Positions 11,431 to 22,299 of a stretch of 64,000 bases of DNA are shown here, piece after piece. The notes below the pieces were generated by a model. It searched no databases and was not told the origin of the DNA. It saw nothing but the letters and a program-made list of their open reading frames with translations. This DNA comes from Atopsyche davidsoni. Taxonomy: Eukaryota; Arthropoda; Insecta; Trichoptera; Hydrobiosidae. Both the position numbers and the translations under genes were made by a program. The stretch lies in NCBI GenBank assembly GCA_022113835.1, contig JAILWY010000001.1:2852001-2916000 (forward strand), written 5' to 3'. Each line of letters starts with the position of its first letter. Position 1 is the stretch's first letter.

Positions 11431-12655
11431 CTGAAGATAAGGTATCTTGAAGTTTTTGTTATTTTTCATCGACAGATGTTTTTTTTTTTGCGATAAACGT
11501 GTTTACGAATTTACTTTTTGGTGAGTCAGGCGATGTCGATTCAGTAAAACTTATTTGTAAATGCAGGAATAACGATTCTCATTCATAATAATATACTTGT
11601 GAACATAAATACAACCCATCATCGATTTAGTTTAGTCAAGTCATTATGTCTTCTTAAGACATTTTGAGGTATTCGTAAGGGCTAGCAACATCTTGAAGGT
11701 TGTCCTTCGCAAGTACATGGATATTAATGGTTAAAACAAGAAAGGAAATCATACTTTGTATCGTTTCTGTGGCCTTCAAATAACAGAATCATTAGTCTGG
11801 TTGCTGCAATCTTTGTCATCAAAATATATATCTTTCTAATACTCTAAAGGTGCGCTTGCATCTGATAGATATTAAAGCCTAATACATCAGTTTTGTGTCA
11901 TGATTTTCCGTACAAAGTTATTTATTTTATTTATAAAAGTGTAAGAAAAGTCATTTACTATATTTGTGTAGAAAATGTTGATTGAATTACTGATTTAAAA
12001 TCAGTAAAATCAACAATAAAAATAATGACGAAAGGTTTTTATTTATTACTTTTTAATTTTATATAACGTTACTATATAACGAGGAAACTCTGTCTTATTT
12101 ACGTTGTAAAAAAAAGAGATTTTAAAAGCATATTTATTCTTTTATATATAATCTAAAATATATTCAAATAGGATAATTTTAATGAGGGTTTAAATTGCGT
12201 TGAATTTCCTTTTCCTTTTCACCAAACCTGTGGACATAGTACTCGAGTTTTGCGTATATTATTTGATAAGGATTTTGCTAACACAAAAAGAGATAAAAAG
12301 ATATTATTTTATTGCTCGTATTTTTTATATTTTCTTTGGCAAAATAACTCTCACTGGGAACGTGTCGAGTCTAAGCCGAGCCTGGGATGATGGATGAGAG
12401 TATAATTCCTAACACGAGGTGGACTTCAGCTTTCATCCAACACGCCTCGAGCACACACCACGAATGTAAAAATACCTTCTGCCTCAATAATACCTGGAAT
12501 TGAAGAGATATTCATATTAAAAGTGTTTGAACCAAAATCGGAAGCACAGCAAGAGAGAAGGTAAAATTTATTAATTCAATGTGATGGTAAGAAGCTTTTC
12601 GATAATAAAGCTGTAGTGTATATTTTATCTATATTATCTTTGTTTACATCGATGC
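11431..12655. other. AT-rich stretch, no gene seen
   Basis: No repeat family of this window and no convincing frame found. A modest GC patch at 12360-12480 contains GAGCCTGGGATGATGG. Confidence 0.35.
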
Positions 12656-12660
12656 ACTAA

Positions 12661-12850
12661 AATGAGAGTCGTGGTCTTGTCGTTAGCACACTCGTGTATC
12701 GACTGTGGGGTCTGGGTTTGAATCTGGGTCAAGCAATACTTTAACCACATTTTATTTATCCAAAATATTACAAAAAGGACGACTCTTCGCAATGAAGTCC
12801 TCTGCGGTGCACGTTTCGTGTTCAAATCGAGGTTACGAATACCGGAGACG
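12661..12850 (+). mobile_element. tRNA-derived SINE, different family
   Basis: GTGGTCTTGTCGTTAGCAC (12671-12689) resembles a box A region and GGGTTTGAATCTGGG (12715-12729) a box B, spaced as in tRNA genes. The anticodon-arm region is imperfect and a non-tRNA body follows, so this is a tRNA-derived SINE or relic and not a working tRNA. It abuts the CpG island at 12890. Confidence 0.45.
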
Positions 12851-12889
12851 CATTTGTGAAATTGGTTTAATTTTAGTTTTGCATGGAGA

Positions 12890-13170
12890 CTTCGCAGGCG
12901 TCAGCTCGCAAGATGGCGGCGGGGACAAGATGGCCGGCATTAGCGCTCGGAGGTCCAGCTCGCAGCTCCCCGCGGCCAGGAGTGCAGGAGGCGCAGGAGG
13001 TGCAGGAGGTACCGGAGGTCCGAGGAGAACCGGTTCCGCCGCGGTGGGAGCCGACAGGTGGAGGAGGAGGGAGAGGGAGAAGGGGAGGGGATGAGAGGGG
13101 GTGGGAGGGGGGGGGGGAGGGGAGGAGTACCGGCAAAACCGCACGCCCGCCATCTTGGATGCAAGAGTGC
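12890..13170. promoter_or_regulatory. CpG island with YY1/Pho-like sites and G tracts
   Basis: Strong CpG island. AAGATGGCGGC (12910-12920), AAGATGGCC (12927-12935) and the reverse form GCCATCTTGG (13149-13158) match the YY1/Pho core. A GGTGCAGGA-type minisatellite lies at 12985-13020 and long G runs at 13060-13130. Up to five frames on both strands are open here through composition alone. A promoter role for a gene outside the window, or for a non-coding transcript, is plausible. Confidence 0.4.
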
Positions 13171-13682
13171 GGAGAGAATTTCGAATCGAGGCTTATTTCG
13201 TTTTTTGTTTAATAAACCTTTGTGTTCAAATAAATTAATCTGTTACTATTACTATGGAGAATTTGTGTGATATTATTGAGTAAATAAAAGAGTTCAGATT
13301 TGTAAAACTACTATCCATAGTTCAACCATAAAATGGGGCCTTCCTCAATGGCATTATGAATGGAAAATATAATTTTCGGAAAAATGTCTAATGAAAGTAG
13401 TTTTTTTACCTATCAAATAACGTAAATTTAACAAGTCAAGATAATTTAAATTACTCCATATCTGTATTAGTATCATGGAGTATAAATCGAGCATAAAAAT
13501 TAGACATTTATCAAGTACGGAAGTGCTATGGTTTTTTTTTTTATAATACAGTGCTAATTAACTGTATGTCTATTTTTATCAGTTTATATAAATAATGTGA
13601 TAAGGTTTATTACAATTTATTGTAATGATGGGTTGATTGTGCTTGGTTTTGAATTTCGGAGTGAATCTCACAGAGTTGGTAG

Positions 13683-13868
13683 CTCCTGGCCAGGTGCACG
13701 GCGGCAGCGCTGGTGGCTGTAACGGTACACCAGGAATTGGGTTATGCTCCATTACGCGCCAGCGTCTCCTGGGACCAGTACATCAGCAGGTACGTACCCA
13801 AGCTCCGGGGCTGGTACTCCCGTGATGCGGGCAAGTCCATAATAGCCGAGCTGCGGGCAGACCTATAA
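13683..13868 (+). other. GC-rich exon-like open frame, unidentified
   Basis: Open for 61 codons after an in-frame TAG (13680-13682) up to TAA (13866-13868), in GC-rich sequence set in AT-rich DNA. The predicted peptide has a varied, protein-like composition (SWDQYISRYVPKLRGWYSRD within it). A strong donor-like CAG|GTACGT sits at 13787-13795, and AG acceptor-like sites at 13675 and 13682. The minus strand also has a good acceptor (polypyrimidine then ATAG) just beyond 13862. No family recognised; could be a small exon, a decayed gene or chance. Confidence 0.2.
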
Positions 13869-14120
13869 AAACAATACCGGAAAAAATATTTATATATATA
13901 ATTATAATACATATTTTTAAACTTATTTTATATCTAAAAAGTCACATGTTCAGATATAATGAAATAGAATTTCTAATTATTAAAAACGACTAGTTTTGTA
14001 ACGGCCTGTAAATTATATTTAAATATGTTTTTAACATACATAACATGACGGAATATCATAAGCATATATTTAAAATTAAAATAATAGGGATATGTTTAGT
14101 CAATTTAATAGTTGTTTGTA

Positions 14121-14194
14121 TGTTGAAACCGGTCTTAGAAATCAATGGAATTTTTGTCCGATGATGATCGTCTGGGCTGTCTGCGAAACTAGTC
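14121..14194 (+). other. Hammerhead-like motif, degenerate pair
   Basis: CCGATGA (14158-14164), a spacer, then GAAACTAGTC (14185-14194) resemble the hammerhead core order, with a C for U change and no good stem I. Just upstream, GAAACCGGTC occurs at 14125-14134. It probably belongs to the same family as 26339-26384 and the palindromic MITE. Confidence 0.3.
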
Positions 14195-14199
14195 GAATA

Positions 14200-15900
14200 A
14201 AAAATATGGGAATATCAATTAAACATAATATATTTTTGTTAATGAATGTTAGTATATATATGATCAATAATATATATTGGAAATCGATAGTGTAAAGACG
14301 CGTAAAGGAAATACTTAGTTGCTTAGTGAATTAATCATACTTTATATGTAACCAGCGACACGGTTATTTAATTTAAGTCACTGCAAAATCATTATTTGAT
14401 AACTGTGTGTTGGATTTACGTGGTTATTTCTGTAATTGTAAATACTTCACAAAACCAACATTGAAAATGGCTAGTACGATTGCATGCACTCATCACGACA
14501 TGGGAGCACAAAGACTGCAATGCCTGGCCATTATTTACAATGTTTCTTTTGAATTTCAAATGCATTTGAAGTCTATGCAAGCAAACAACGAAAATGCAAC
14601 TGTAAATATTGTAGGAGGTTGGATCCTCAGATAGGCAATTTCCCATTGGCGAGCACATGCGACCGGTCTTTGAACATCGAGCAAACAGAATATTCGCGTT
14701 TTTATTTATTTACTTTTATTTCGAGGGAAAGCCATTAGGGCGTTCGTGGAAATGGACACGACGGGTCGACACGAAGATAAGAAAGAGTTGGCAATTATAT
14801 CGAAGCCTGAATGTTTCCAAAGGTTAATTACAAAAAATATACCCTTTGTAATATCATGTTTGTTTAGAAAACGAGTCTACTATGTACTAGTAGAGCAAAG
14901 TGTTTTTTTTTTTTTTTTTTTATAATTGAAAAGTTTATTAGTTTGGATAGGCAAATTACAGTGTTTTCAGGTTAATGGCGAAAGTGCTCACAAACAGAAA
15001 TAAGCATGATCTCTTAGCGGTTTGGCTGTTCATATTTATTGTTTGAGCTTTTGTTTATTTATTTTCTATATTTCACAAGAATTCATTATGTATCTCTTTA
15101 GAATCGGGTTGTTTATGATGATGAATGTGAAATTTGTGACATATGATTAATGGTAATGGTTAATGAAGAATTTTTAAAAATATCTTTATAATTAATTGAA
15201 TAAAAAAAGTAATAATAGCTCGCAATAAGTACTTTAAGTATAACATACTAATTTAAGTAGTAAATGATATTAGATCATAGTTTTATTTTTTTAACAGTTT
15301 TGCTGTAATGCTTGTGTGTTTTATTTCAGTACTTGTGATTAATTTAAGTATATTAAGTTTTATTATGGCAATTTCGACAAATGTCCAGCCCGCTGTATTA
15401 TCAAACAAGCTGTTATTTAAGCATTAGCTTGCACAAAGACCCGCTGGTCATTTAATATTTAGCAGAAATAGAGGACAGCCCAAGTCCTAAATGGCAATTT
15501 AAAATATCCTCTTTTATGTTCGATAATATGAGCAATCTACTATAATAATAGCCATTGTGTGTATGTTTGTATGTATGTTTCGTTTTTCCGTTCTGTATAG
15601 AATATCTTAAAAGATACAACGCTGATTTTTTGCACATAAGTTAAGTAAATTTTTCCGCAGCTATGTGCCGAATTTCAAGACGATAGGATAATATTTTCAT
15701 TCATAAACTTTAAAATATGCTTTAGCGAATTTCAATATGTACGAATTATATGATTCACTTCTTCGCCGCGAGATGTCGTTCACCGCGAGAATTTAGACGC
15801 ATCGTTTATCAAATACGTCATTTTGTGACGGGCTACATTACTAGTTCATGAATAAAATCAAAGCTGTAAAAAAGCAAGAACCTTGCATTAGACATTATAA
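14200..15900. other. AT-rich stretch, no gene seen
   Basis: Contains a poly-T run near 14904-14922 and frames of 60-80 codons without codon signal. A GC-moderate patch at 14630-14800 and another at 15760-15830 hold no motif I can name. Confidence 0.35.
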
Positions 15901-15908
15901 ATAGTTAA

Positions 15909-16936
15909 CCCTTTGCACTCGAGAGGTGCGGATTCCGCACCACACGATGTAATGCCGCAACTCGAGAGGTGCGGATTCCGCACCAATTTGCTTGGTGCGG
16001 AAATTCGATGTGCGGTGATAACTATTTATGGTTTTTTATCTGGTGACTTCTTGTTTAAGTTTATGTGATCTTGTTCTTTAAAGTTCGTTACTAAGCACTG
16101 CCCATATAATTTTACAAAGATCATGTTATCCCCCTTTCAAACTACGCTAGAATTTCTTATCCAAGATTAGTGCGGCACCATAAAGCGAACTGCATTTTTG
16201 GTCTCAGTTCGACCTTGACAGCCATGGCAAAATGACTAGATGTGTACCTACCTAATCAACCCATATATTTTTTCTTATCGTAATCATTCATTTGAGGGTC
16301 CTTATTTGCTTAAACTTATATTGCACTGAAGAATAGACTTTTTTCTCCCTCACAATATCAATAACCTTTCCATTCACTTATCGTACCATTATTTTGTTTG
16401 CTTTATAATATATAATAATATTATGATAATGTGTATCTCACTAAACAGCTGAGAGGAGAACAGCCGCTTAATCACTTGCGGTATATGAAAACCTTAGTTC
16501 GGCAATTGACTGGAGATTTTCGTCAGACACGTGCTTCACTTCACTTCAACCTGCGATTCCGAAAATCCGCCTAAGTGGAAGGCTGCATAACATTATAACA
16601 GGAGTTAGGAAGAATTACAAAGTCTGTTCTCAAAAAAATAAACCCGGCAAAAGACATCAAACGACATACTTTTGTGATACTTGTCCCGAAAAGCCGGGCA
16701 TGCATCTCGGCAATTGTTACATGAAATATCATACAAAGCAAAATTACAAAGACTTATGTTTACGAACCTATCTTCGTAAAGATGTAAATATACATTAAAT
16801 ATTAAAATTAAAAAAATTATGTGTCAATTTGTGTGTGTGAACATTTTAAGTTAGAGGTAAAAAATTCACCGAAAGTGACACGAAACGCTTCGAGTTGCTG
16901 ATTAGTCCGCGCGGAAACGGTCTCGAGCGCAAAGGG
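15909..16936 (+). mobile_element. piggyBac-like transposon relic
   Basis: Flanked by TTAA (15905-15908 and 16937-16940). The terminal inverted repeats CCCTTTGCACTCGAGA and its partner CCCTTTGCGCTCGAGA (reverse of 16921-16936) differ at one of 16 bases. Two copies of the palindrome GGTGCGGATTCCGCACC lie near the left end (about 15926-15942 and 15967-15983), a typical subterminal arrangement. The 1028-bp length is less than half that of autonomous relatives, and only the transposase C-terminus is readable. Confidence 0.85.
16472..16798 (+). pseudogene. piggyBac-family transposase, C-terminal remnant
   Basis: An open frame of 108 codons ending at TAA 16796-16798, inside the TTAA-flanked element. 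It reads IRLSGRLH, then a cysteine-rich region with VCS, a CDTC pair, a GNC and finally KYHTKQNY. This order (RLSGRH-like, then CxxC...C...YHT) is the C-terminal zinc-binding domain of piggyBac transposases. The DDD catalytic region is not recoverable upstream, where a stop (16469-16471) and deletion interrupt it. Non-functional. Confidence 0.8.
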
Positions 16937-16940
16937 TTAA

Positions 16941-18060
16941 GATATATAATATTTAATTTTCTTACTTTTAATTAATACTTTAAAAGGATTTTAGATACTC
17001 TCTCCACACATGCAACGACGAAAAAAATCCTTGAATATTTTATTCTCGACACATCCACCACTACAGCTATTTCATTTGTGAATCGATAACTTAAAGATCG
17101 TATAAAGTATTATCCTGTATGGGGAAAAAAAAGAATAGTTTAATAATTAGTTGATGATTAAAAGCTTGTATGAATTTATATGGGTGATATATTGCAATGT
17201 ACTGAGTGATTTAGATTTTATCAAAAAAATTATTGATTTGTGTATAAAATAAGATGATATATAAAAAAAAACCAAAACCTAAATTTTAATTTTTAATTTA
17301 TAGTATTCCTTTAAAGAATCACTTGATTATTTTTATTAACTCTAAACATATTTAGCAGATTAGTTTGTAATTTATCAACGATTGTAAACAATATTTGAAG
17401 AATATAATGAAATGAGAGATTAAGAATATTAAAAATATAAATTAATTGTCCTTAATAAAATAACAGTTTTCGGTGTCAAACAGTATAATAAAGTTATGGA
17501 AAATCTAAGAGATATTTTTGGAAAATAAATATATTTTACATATGATAATATAATCACAACGCTCGTCAATAGGAATAAGTATGAAACATCTGTATCTACA
17601 ATTCTTATACGTAAAAAATAATTCGGGGCTTTGACCGTTAAATGGAAACATTAATAAATTATTTATTTGGAACGTCTGGCTAAATCGATTTACAAGATTA
17701 TGTCACTTATGTATCCAAATCTTTATTGTCTAACATAGTTTGAGTTTTAGGCTTTCTTCGTTATTCTATTAAATAATAGATATTTATTGGATAATTTATA
17801 CAAAGAAAGTTTATATATGGATAAGAAAATTCTTCTGAATAGCATTTTATATTTATTAAAAAAAACTCTATAGGTAATAAATAAAATATTTTATTAAAAT
17901 TAAAACAACGCATTTAATCAGATATTTTTATGACTGTTTATAAAATTGAAAAAACAATGAAAAGAGTTGTATTATAAAAATGTATAGATTTATTTATGTG
18001 TACATAAAAATAAATTTATTTATTTATTGGTAATGTGTAGGTTTTCATTGAATGTCTGAA
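16941..18060. other. AT-rich stretch, no gene seen
   Basis: Very AT-rich with no GC patch, no repeat copy identified and no coding signal. Confidence 0.4.
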
Positions 18061-18116
18061 GTGTGTATTATTTTTTATGCACCCTAAGCGTGTTTCTTTT
18101 ATATTCTAGTATAGAG

Positions 18117-18392
18117 ATGGCTATTTATGGGAGATATTTGAAATCACTATCCAATAGAAATGCCGAAGGAAGCGTCCGTAGAAACGGTTTTGCAACAAAA
18201 GCCACCTGAGAGACCAGGCCGGAGTCTCACATGACAGCGGCCAGCGAGGAGTGGCAGAGCAGGTTCTGGCGCAGAACTTGCACCAAGGAAGTCGTGAATG
18301 TGAGGAACGGGGTGAAGAAAGCTGCAATGCAAAACAGGGACGTGGCGATTTTTCACGGTCACGATCATCGAGAATCACGATTACTGGATTGA
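18117..18392 (+). pseudogene. Unidentified exon-like frame with one in-frame stop
   Basis: A strong acceptor-like sequence (TTTCTTTTATATTCTAG, AG at 18108-18109) precedes ATG 18117. The frame runs 30 codons to TGA (18207-18209), then stays open to TGA 18390-18392. The second half is charged and protein-like (EEWQSRFWRRTCTKEVVNV). Overlapping minus-strand frames also exist. It could be a decayed exon or retrosequence; the family is not recognised. Confidence 0.2.
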
Positions 18393-18639
18393 AAAAAAAA
18401 ACATCGAAATTCACAAAAATTGTAATTTATTGTTGATGCTGAAGCATTACTAAACTGAAATTAAATTCACATTTTGAGTGTTTTTATCATTTTTTTTAGA
18501 TTTTTCATGATTTTCATATTTATCGACCGAATTTGAATGATGTTAAAAATTTATAAATTAACTCAACATTTTAATTGATAAAAAATAATATTGATATATT
18601 TACGTTAAAAAATTCAAAACGATATATCACGATCACGCC

Positions 18640-18915
18640 AAATACACAACCCTTTGACAGCACTATCGCAAATGTCCGAGGAATCTGGCGTACCCTTGCA
18701 GTGACCTCTGATCTCAGGTGGTTCTATGGCGAGGAGCAAACTGGATTTGAGTCCCATCCCGCAGGGGTCGTGAGAGCCTGGCGTCGCGAATACTGTCCGA
18801 GGAGCCCCCCGCCGCCATTGTGGAGTCCATCCGACGCCGGTCCGGCCACGTCCGTGGAAGAGCTCTTTGATAGAGACGGTTTGATTCTTTATTGGGGTTG
18901 TTTTGAATTTAACGT
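18640..18915. other. GC-rich patch upstream of a dispersed repeat
   Basis: CpG-containing block with CCGCCGCCATTGTGG (YY1-like core) near 18810. The frame 18575-18922 covers it but starts in AT-rich DNA and shows no recognisable domain. A GC block also precedes the related repeat at 32860. Confidence 0.25.
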
Positions 18916-19079
18916 TATTTAGAGTTCATAAAAAAAATTCAAGGACAAGAGGTTCAAGTAAAATTAATATGTCACGGTTTTTGGACTCTTATTGAATTAC
19001 GAGTCCAAAACGTACTCATTTATGAGAGTGGATTTTGAAATATATCAACAGTAATTTTGAAGAAAATTTGTAACCTTTG

Positions 19080-19490
19080 TTTACGGGTCTAGGTCCCAAA
19101 ATCGAGTTTTTTTGATCATTTTCTAGCCCGTTTTGCGAAAAATTGACTGCACTAATCAAAAATATTTAAATGCAAAAAGTTTGATACATCCCTTCTTCCG
19201 AACACAGTATATTTTTATTTCTTATAAATTTACTATTAATATGATAAATATGTGATTTTCCGATTGAAGTGTAGGAATTTGGAGATTCGTCTGGTACATT
19301 TTCCAAGAATCCTAAACATTTAAAAGTTTTTTTTCCAATTGGAATTAAAAGATTAAATATAAGTCATGTGCGTCTTATTAATTTAAAAATTTTAAAAAAA
19401 AATCTTTAGCACACTTTGGTTTTGAAAAGTCGCCATTTTATCCGATTTTTCAACATCTTCAAGATTTTATTTTACCCTGAAAATGGACGT
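19080..19490. repeat. Dispersed repeat family R, copy 1
   Basis: This AT-rich block recurs at 32865-33605 and 47950-48295. Shared landmarks are CATCCCTTCTTCCGAACA, ATATGATAAATATGTG, GATTGAAGTGTAGGAATTTG, and TTTTCAACATCTTCAAGA near the end. No coding frame or terminal repeats are visible, so the class is unknown. In the other two loci one end adjoins a LINE or SINE tail. Confidence 0.65.
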
Positions 19491-19920
19491 TAATTAAATA
19501 ATAAAAAATAGATAAATATAATTTATAGTTTTTTCAATACTCTGTTAAAAAAATCAACTTTCGATATTGAAAAATAAAGTGACAATTAAATTAATTAAAT
19601 GACACGATTTCGCCAGGTAATGGACTGACTGTGGTGTCCGGTTGGACATCAGAGGCAATTAAATGGCTGGGAGCAGCTGCCTTAATAAGCGCCAAGTTTT
19701 ATCATTGTTATTTTTATCGTTTGCAAATTGTCAGTTACATCTTTCATAATATAAGCAAAACACCTAAAGATAATATTCTTCGCGTAAATACCCAGCAGGT
19801 AGCACTTTTAAAAATAACGGACAATTCAAAGAATCAGGTAACCGCGACACGAAAAAACACGATTAATAATTCGCAGAGATTAGCTTTTTACAACCGTAGA
19901 AAGAAAAGCATTTCAGAATA
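19491..19920. other. AT-rich stretch, no gene seen
   Basis: Frame 19631-19927 (98 codons from a TTG/ATG region) has no recognisable domain. A short GC patch lies at 19615-19690. Confidence 0.3.
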
Positions 19921-19924
19921 TCGT

Positions 19925-20110
19925 TAGTTGGGTAGCCAGACACCTTGGCAGAGCGGGGCCGCGATTCGGACATCCCTGACCCCTGACCCCCGGCCCCTGG
20001 AACCCTCCGGGCCGGGCTGGACGTATGCAAATGGAGGTCAAGTCGAATAATTGCAAGGAGCATGAGAGAATTTGCGATGCAACGTGAATGCAGTTTGGTG
20101 ACGTCAGACT
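19925..20110. promoter_or_regulatory. GC-rich block with octamer and CRE
   Basis: A GC-rich patch (GGCCCCTGGAACCCTCCGGG near 19993) is followed by a perfect octamer ATGCAAAT (20025-20032), AGGTCAAG (20035-20042, nuclear-receptor half-site type) and a perfect CRE TGACGTCA (20099-20106). This is a compact candidate enhancer with no coding signal. Confidence 0.3.
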
Positions 20111-21095
20111 GCATGGCCGGACGTGGTATTTTTGAATAACTTTATATTTAATTCAGGATATAATTTTTGTATGTGACCACACTCGAACAAACTCATATAC
20201 TCAAGTTCTATCATATATAGTAATAACATGAATATCATATTTTTCAGCGACACCGGACCGCAGTAGCCGTGGTTATAAGTTCGTGTCATAAAAAATCTTT
20301 GTAAAGATTTTTCTTGTCGTCTTATGTGTAAATCAATTGCGTTAGTATTATATACACAGTGTTCCCTAAAAAAGGTCTTCGTGGTTATATTCTAAGCCGG
20401 GCCTGACAATCGGCAAGGCAGTGTCCGAGATGGTCCGAGGCCGGCGCGGTGGACAGCTGCCCCAGTGAAGTGATTAATTTTTAGGACCAATAAACGGTTT
20501 TTTGGCAAACAGGTTTCATATGGCAATGTTTGTCCATCGACTTAATGCAACGTGCTTATGGAAATATTAACGAAAACGAAAGCAAAAAAATATTTGTCGA
20601 TAAAACATATATGTATGTACAATTTAATAGAAATAACGTAAGATGTATAGAAAAAAGACAATATCAAACAAATTACTAAAATCAACTCTGAATAAGTTAA
20701 AAATAAATTGTAGCTGTTGCAAAGTATATTTATGATTTCAGGTAAAATTTTTAATTGGTATTCATTCTACCGAGAAAAGTCTACAACTTTAATAAAAATT
20801 GCATGTTTATAATATTTTTAGTAAAAGCTACAGTTGATTTGTAAAATTTATTGAAAACCATCGTTTATTCATTATTAAGTTATGACAAATTAAAACATAG
20901 AGAGAGTATACAGAAATACATTTTCAAAAAAAAAAAAATTATTATATGTAAATATTGTAAGCTACGCTTTCTTCTGAAGATAAAATAACTTCTAGGTTTT
21001 ATCAAATATATTTTAAAATAGCGAATTTCTAATTTATTTATATTTATATTTCTAAGCGATTGATTCATACGTCAAACGATGAGAAAACCGTTGAT
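20111..21095. other. AT-rich stretch, no gene seen
   Basis: One GC patch at 20395-20465 (GGTCCGAGGCCGGCGCGGTG) stands out. The remainder is AT-rich without repeats recognised. Confidence 0.35.
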
Positions 21096-21430
21096 TTTAT
21101 AAAAATAAATTATATTGGCAAGAGCACCTGATCGCGATTCCCGTAGTGGTTAAAAAAATCAAGTATTATTCTCATCGTTTTATGTGAAAATCGTTTACCC
21201 AAATCATATTTAATAATTAATTTAATATCCAAGTAGGCCATTGCTTTTATTTGCGCGGTATACAAAAATCGTCAATTTTGTTTTGAGGGCTTTATAAAAA
21301 GAAATTATATTGGCAAGAGCACCTGATCGCGATTCCCGAAGTGGTTAAAAAAATCAAGCATTATTCTCATCGTTTCGAGTGTAAATCGTATACCTAAAAT
21401 CATATTTTATAATAAATTAATTATCCAAGT
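21096..21430. repeat. Tandem duplication of a ~140-bp segment
   Basis: 21096-21234 and 21290-21430 share TTATATTGGCAAGAGCACC, TGATCGCGATTCCCG, GTGGTTAAAAAAATCAAG and TTATTCTCATCGTTT, plus a diverged 3' half ending in ATCCAAGT. The offset is about 195 bp, with a non-matching spacer. It could be two copies of a small repeat or a local duplication. Confidence 0.75.
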
Positions 21431-22250
21431 TATTTGCGTGAGAGGGGTTCAACGACTGATGGCAGCCCCGCAAGTAAAAATAGCACAAAATGTCCTCGAG
21501 TTCAGGCGAAAATGACCGATTATAAATTCACTCGCCAAAATGGCGTGCCGGAATTGCACTCGCTGAGGTCTCGTTGCATTATTCATGAGACTTGTGCAAC
21601 GAGTCCGATTGCATCTGCAGTCGGCCCAGACTGAAAAGTCGCTTATCAGATCACATAAATATTTTTCAACTTCATGTAAACTTGATGGCTACATGAATAG
21701 TGTGCACTTTTTAACGGATAGCTTGGATAAGAGTGATGTATGCAATAATAACACGAATAAGGCTTTAGGTTATTGGCTCAGGTGTTAGATTTATTAATTT
21801 TAAACTAAATTTTCTCTCTACGATGATATGACGATGGAGATTTCTATTGGCATTTCAGGAATACAGGTTCTTGATTGCAAAGTTACGTGAATTTATTTTG
21901 ATTTTGATCTAGTTCAAAAAATCAAATAAACAGAATTATTAATAAATAAAATCGATTTTTTTAATATAATAATTTTTAAGACATCACGTGTGCGTTTGTA
22001 GCATTCAAAATAAAATACTAAATAGCATAAACTATATATATTAATAACTAAGTTTATTAAGCATTACAGATAAATCAATACATTTTGACGCCTTTATTAT
22101 TTTGATGATTTATCATTTTTAACGAATGTGTTTATTGGTATGATTTTTTATGATCTCATATCTAAAAAAATGATAAATCATTTAAACGCATTGTTTTTAA
22201 CGCATACTCTTAACATTTTATTTGAAATGTGAAAAGTAACGAATTAAGTA
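21431..22250. other. AT-rich stretch, no gene seen
   Basis: A mild GC patch at 21430-21640 carries two short overlapping frames (66 and 67 codons) with no recognisable domain. Confidence 0.3.
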
Positions 22251-22287
22251 TCAGATCGACTGTACAATGCAATTTTAACTGATTTAA

Positions 22288-22299
22288 ATGCATATGCAT
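22288..22299. promoter_or_regulatory. Palindromic POU (MORE-type) motif
   Basis: ATGCATATGCAT is a perfect match to the palindromic POU-dimer element known as MORE; ATGCATTGG follows directly. It sits in unique-looking DNA between AT-rich stretches. A single motif is weak evidence of function. Confidence 0.25.

Noticed and set aside
12833..13212. Proline- or glycine-rich proteins of 85-129 codons
   Set aside because: They are products of the G-rich tract and minisatellite, open in several frames at once.
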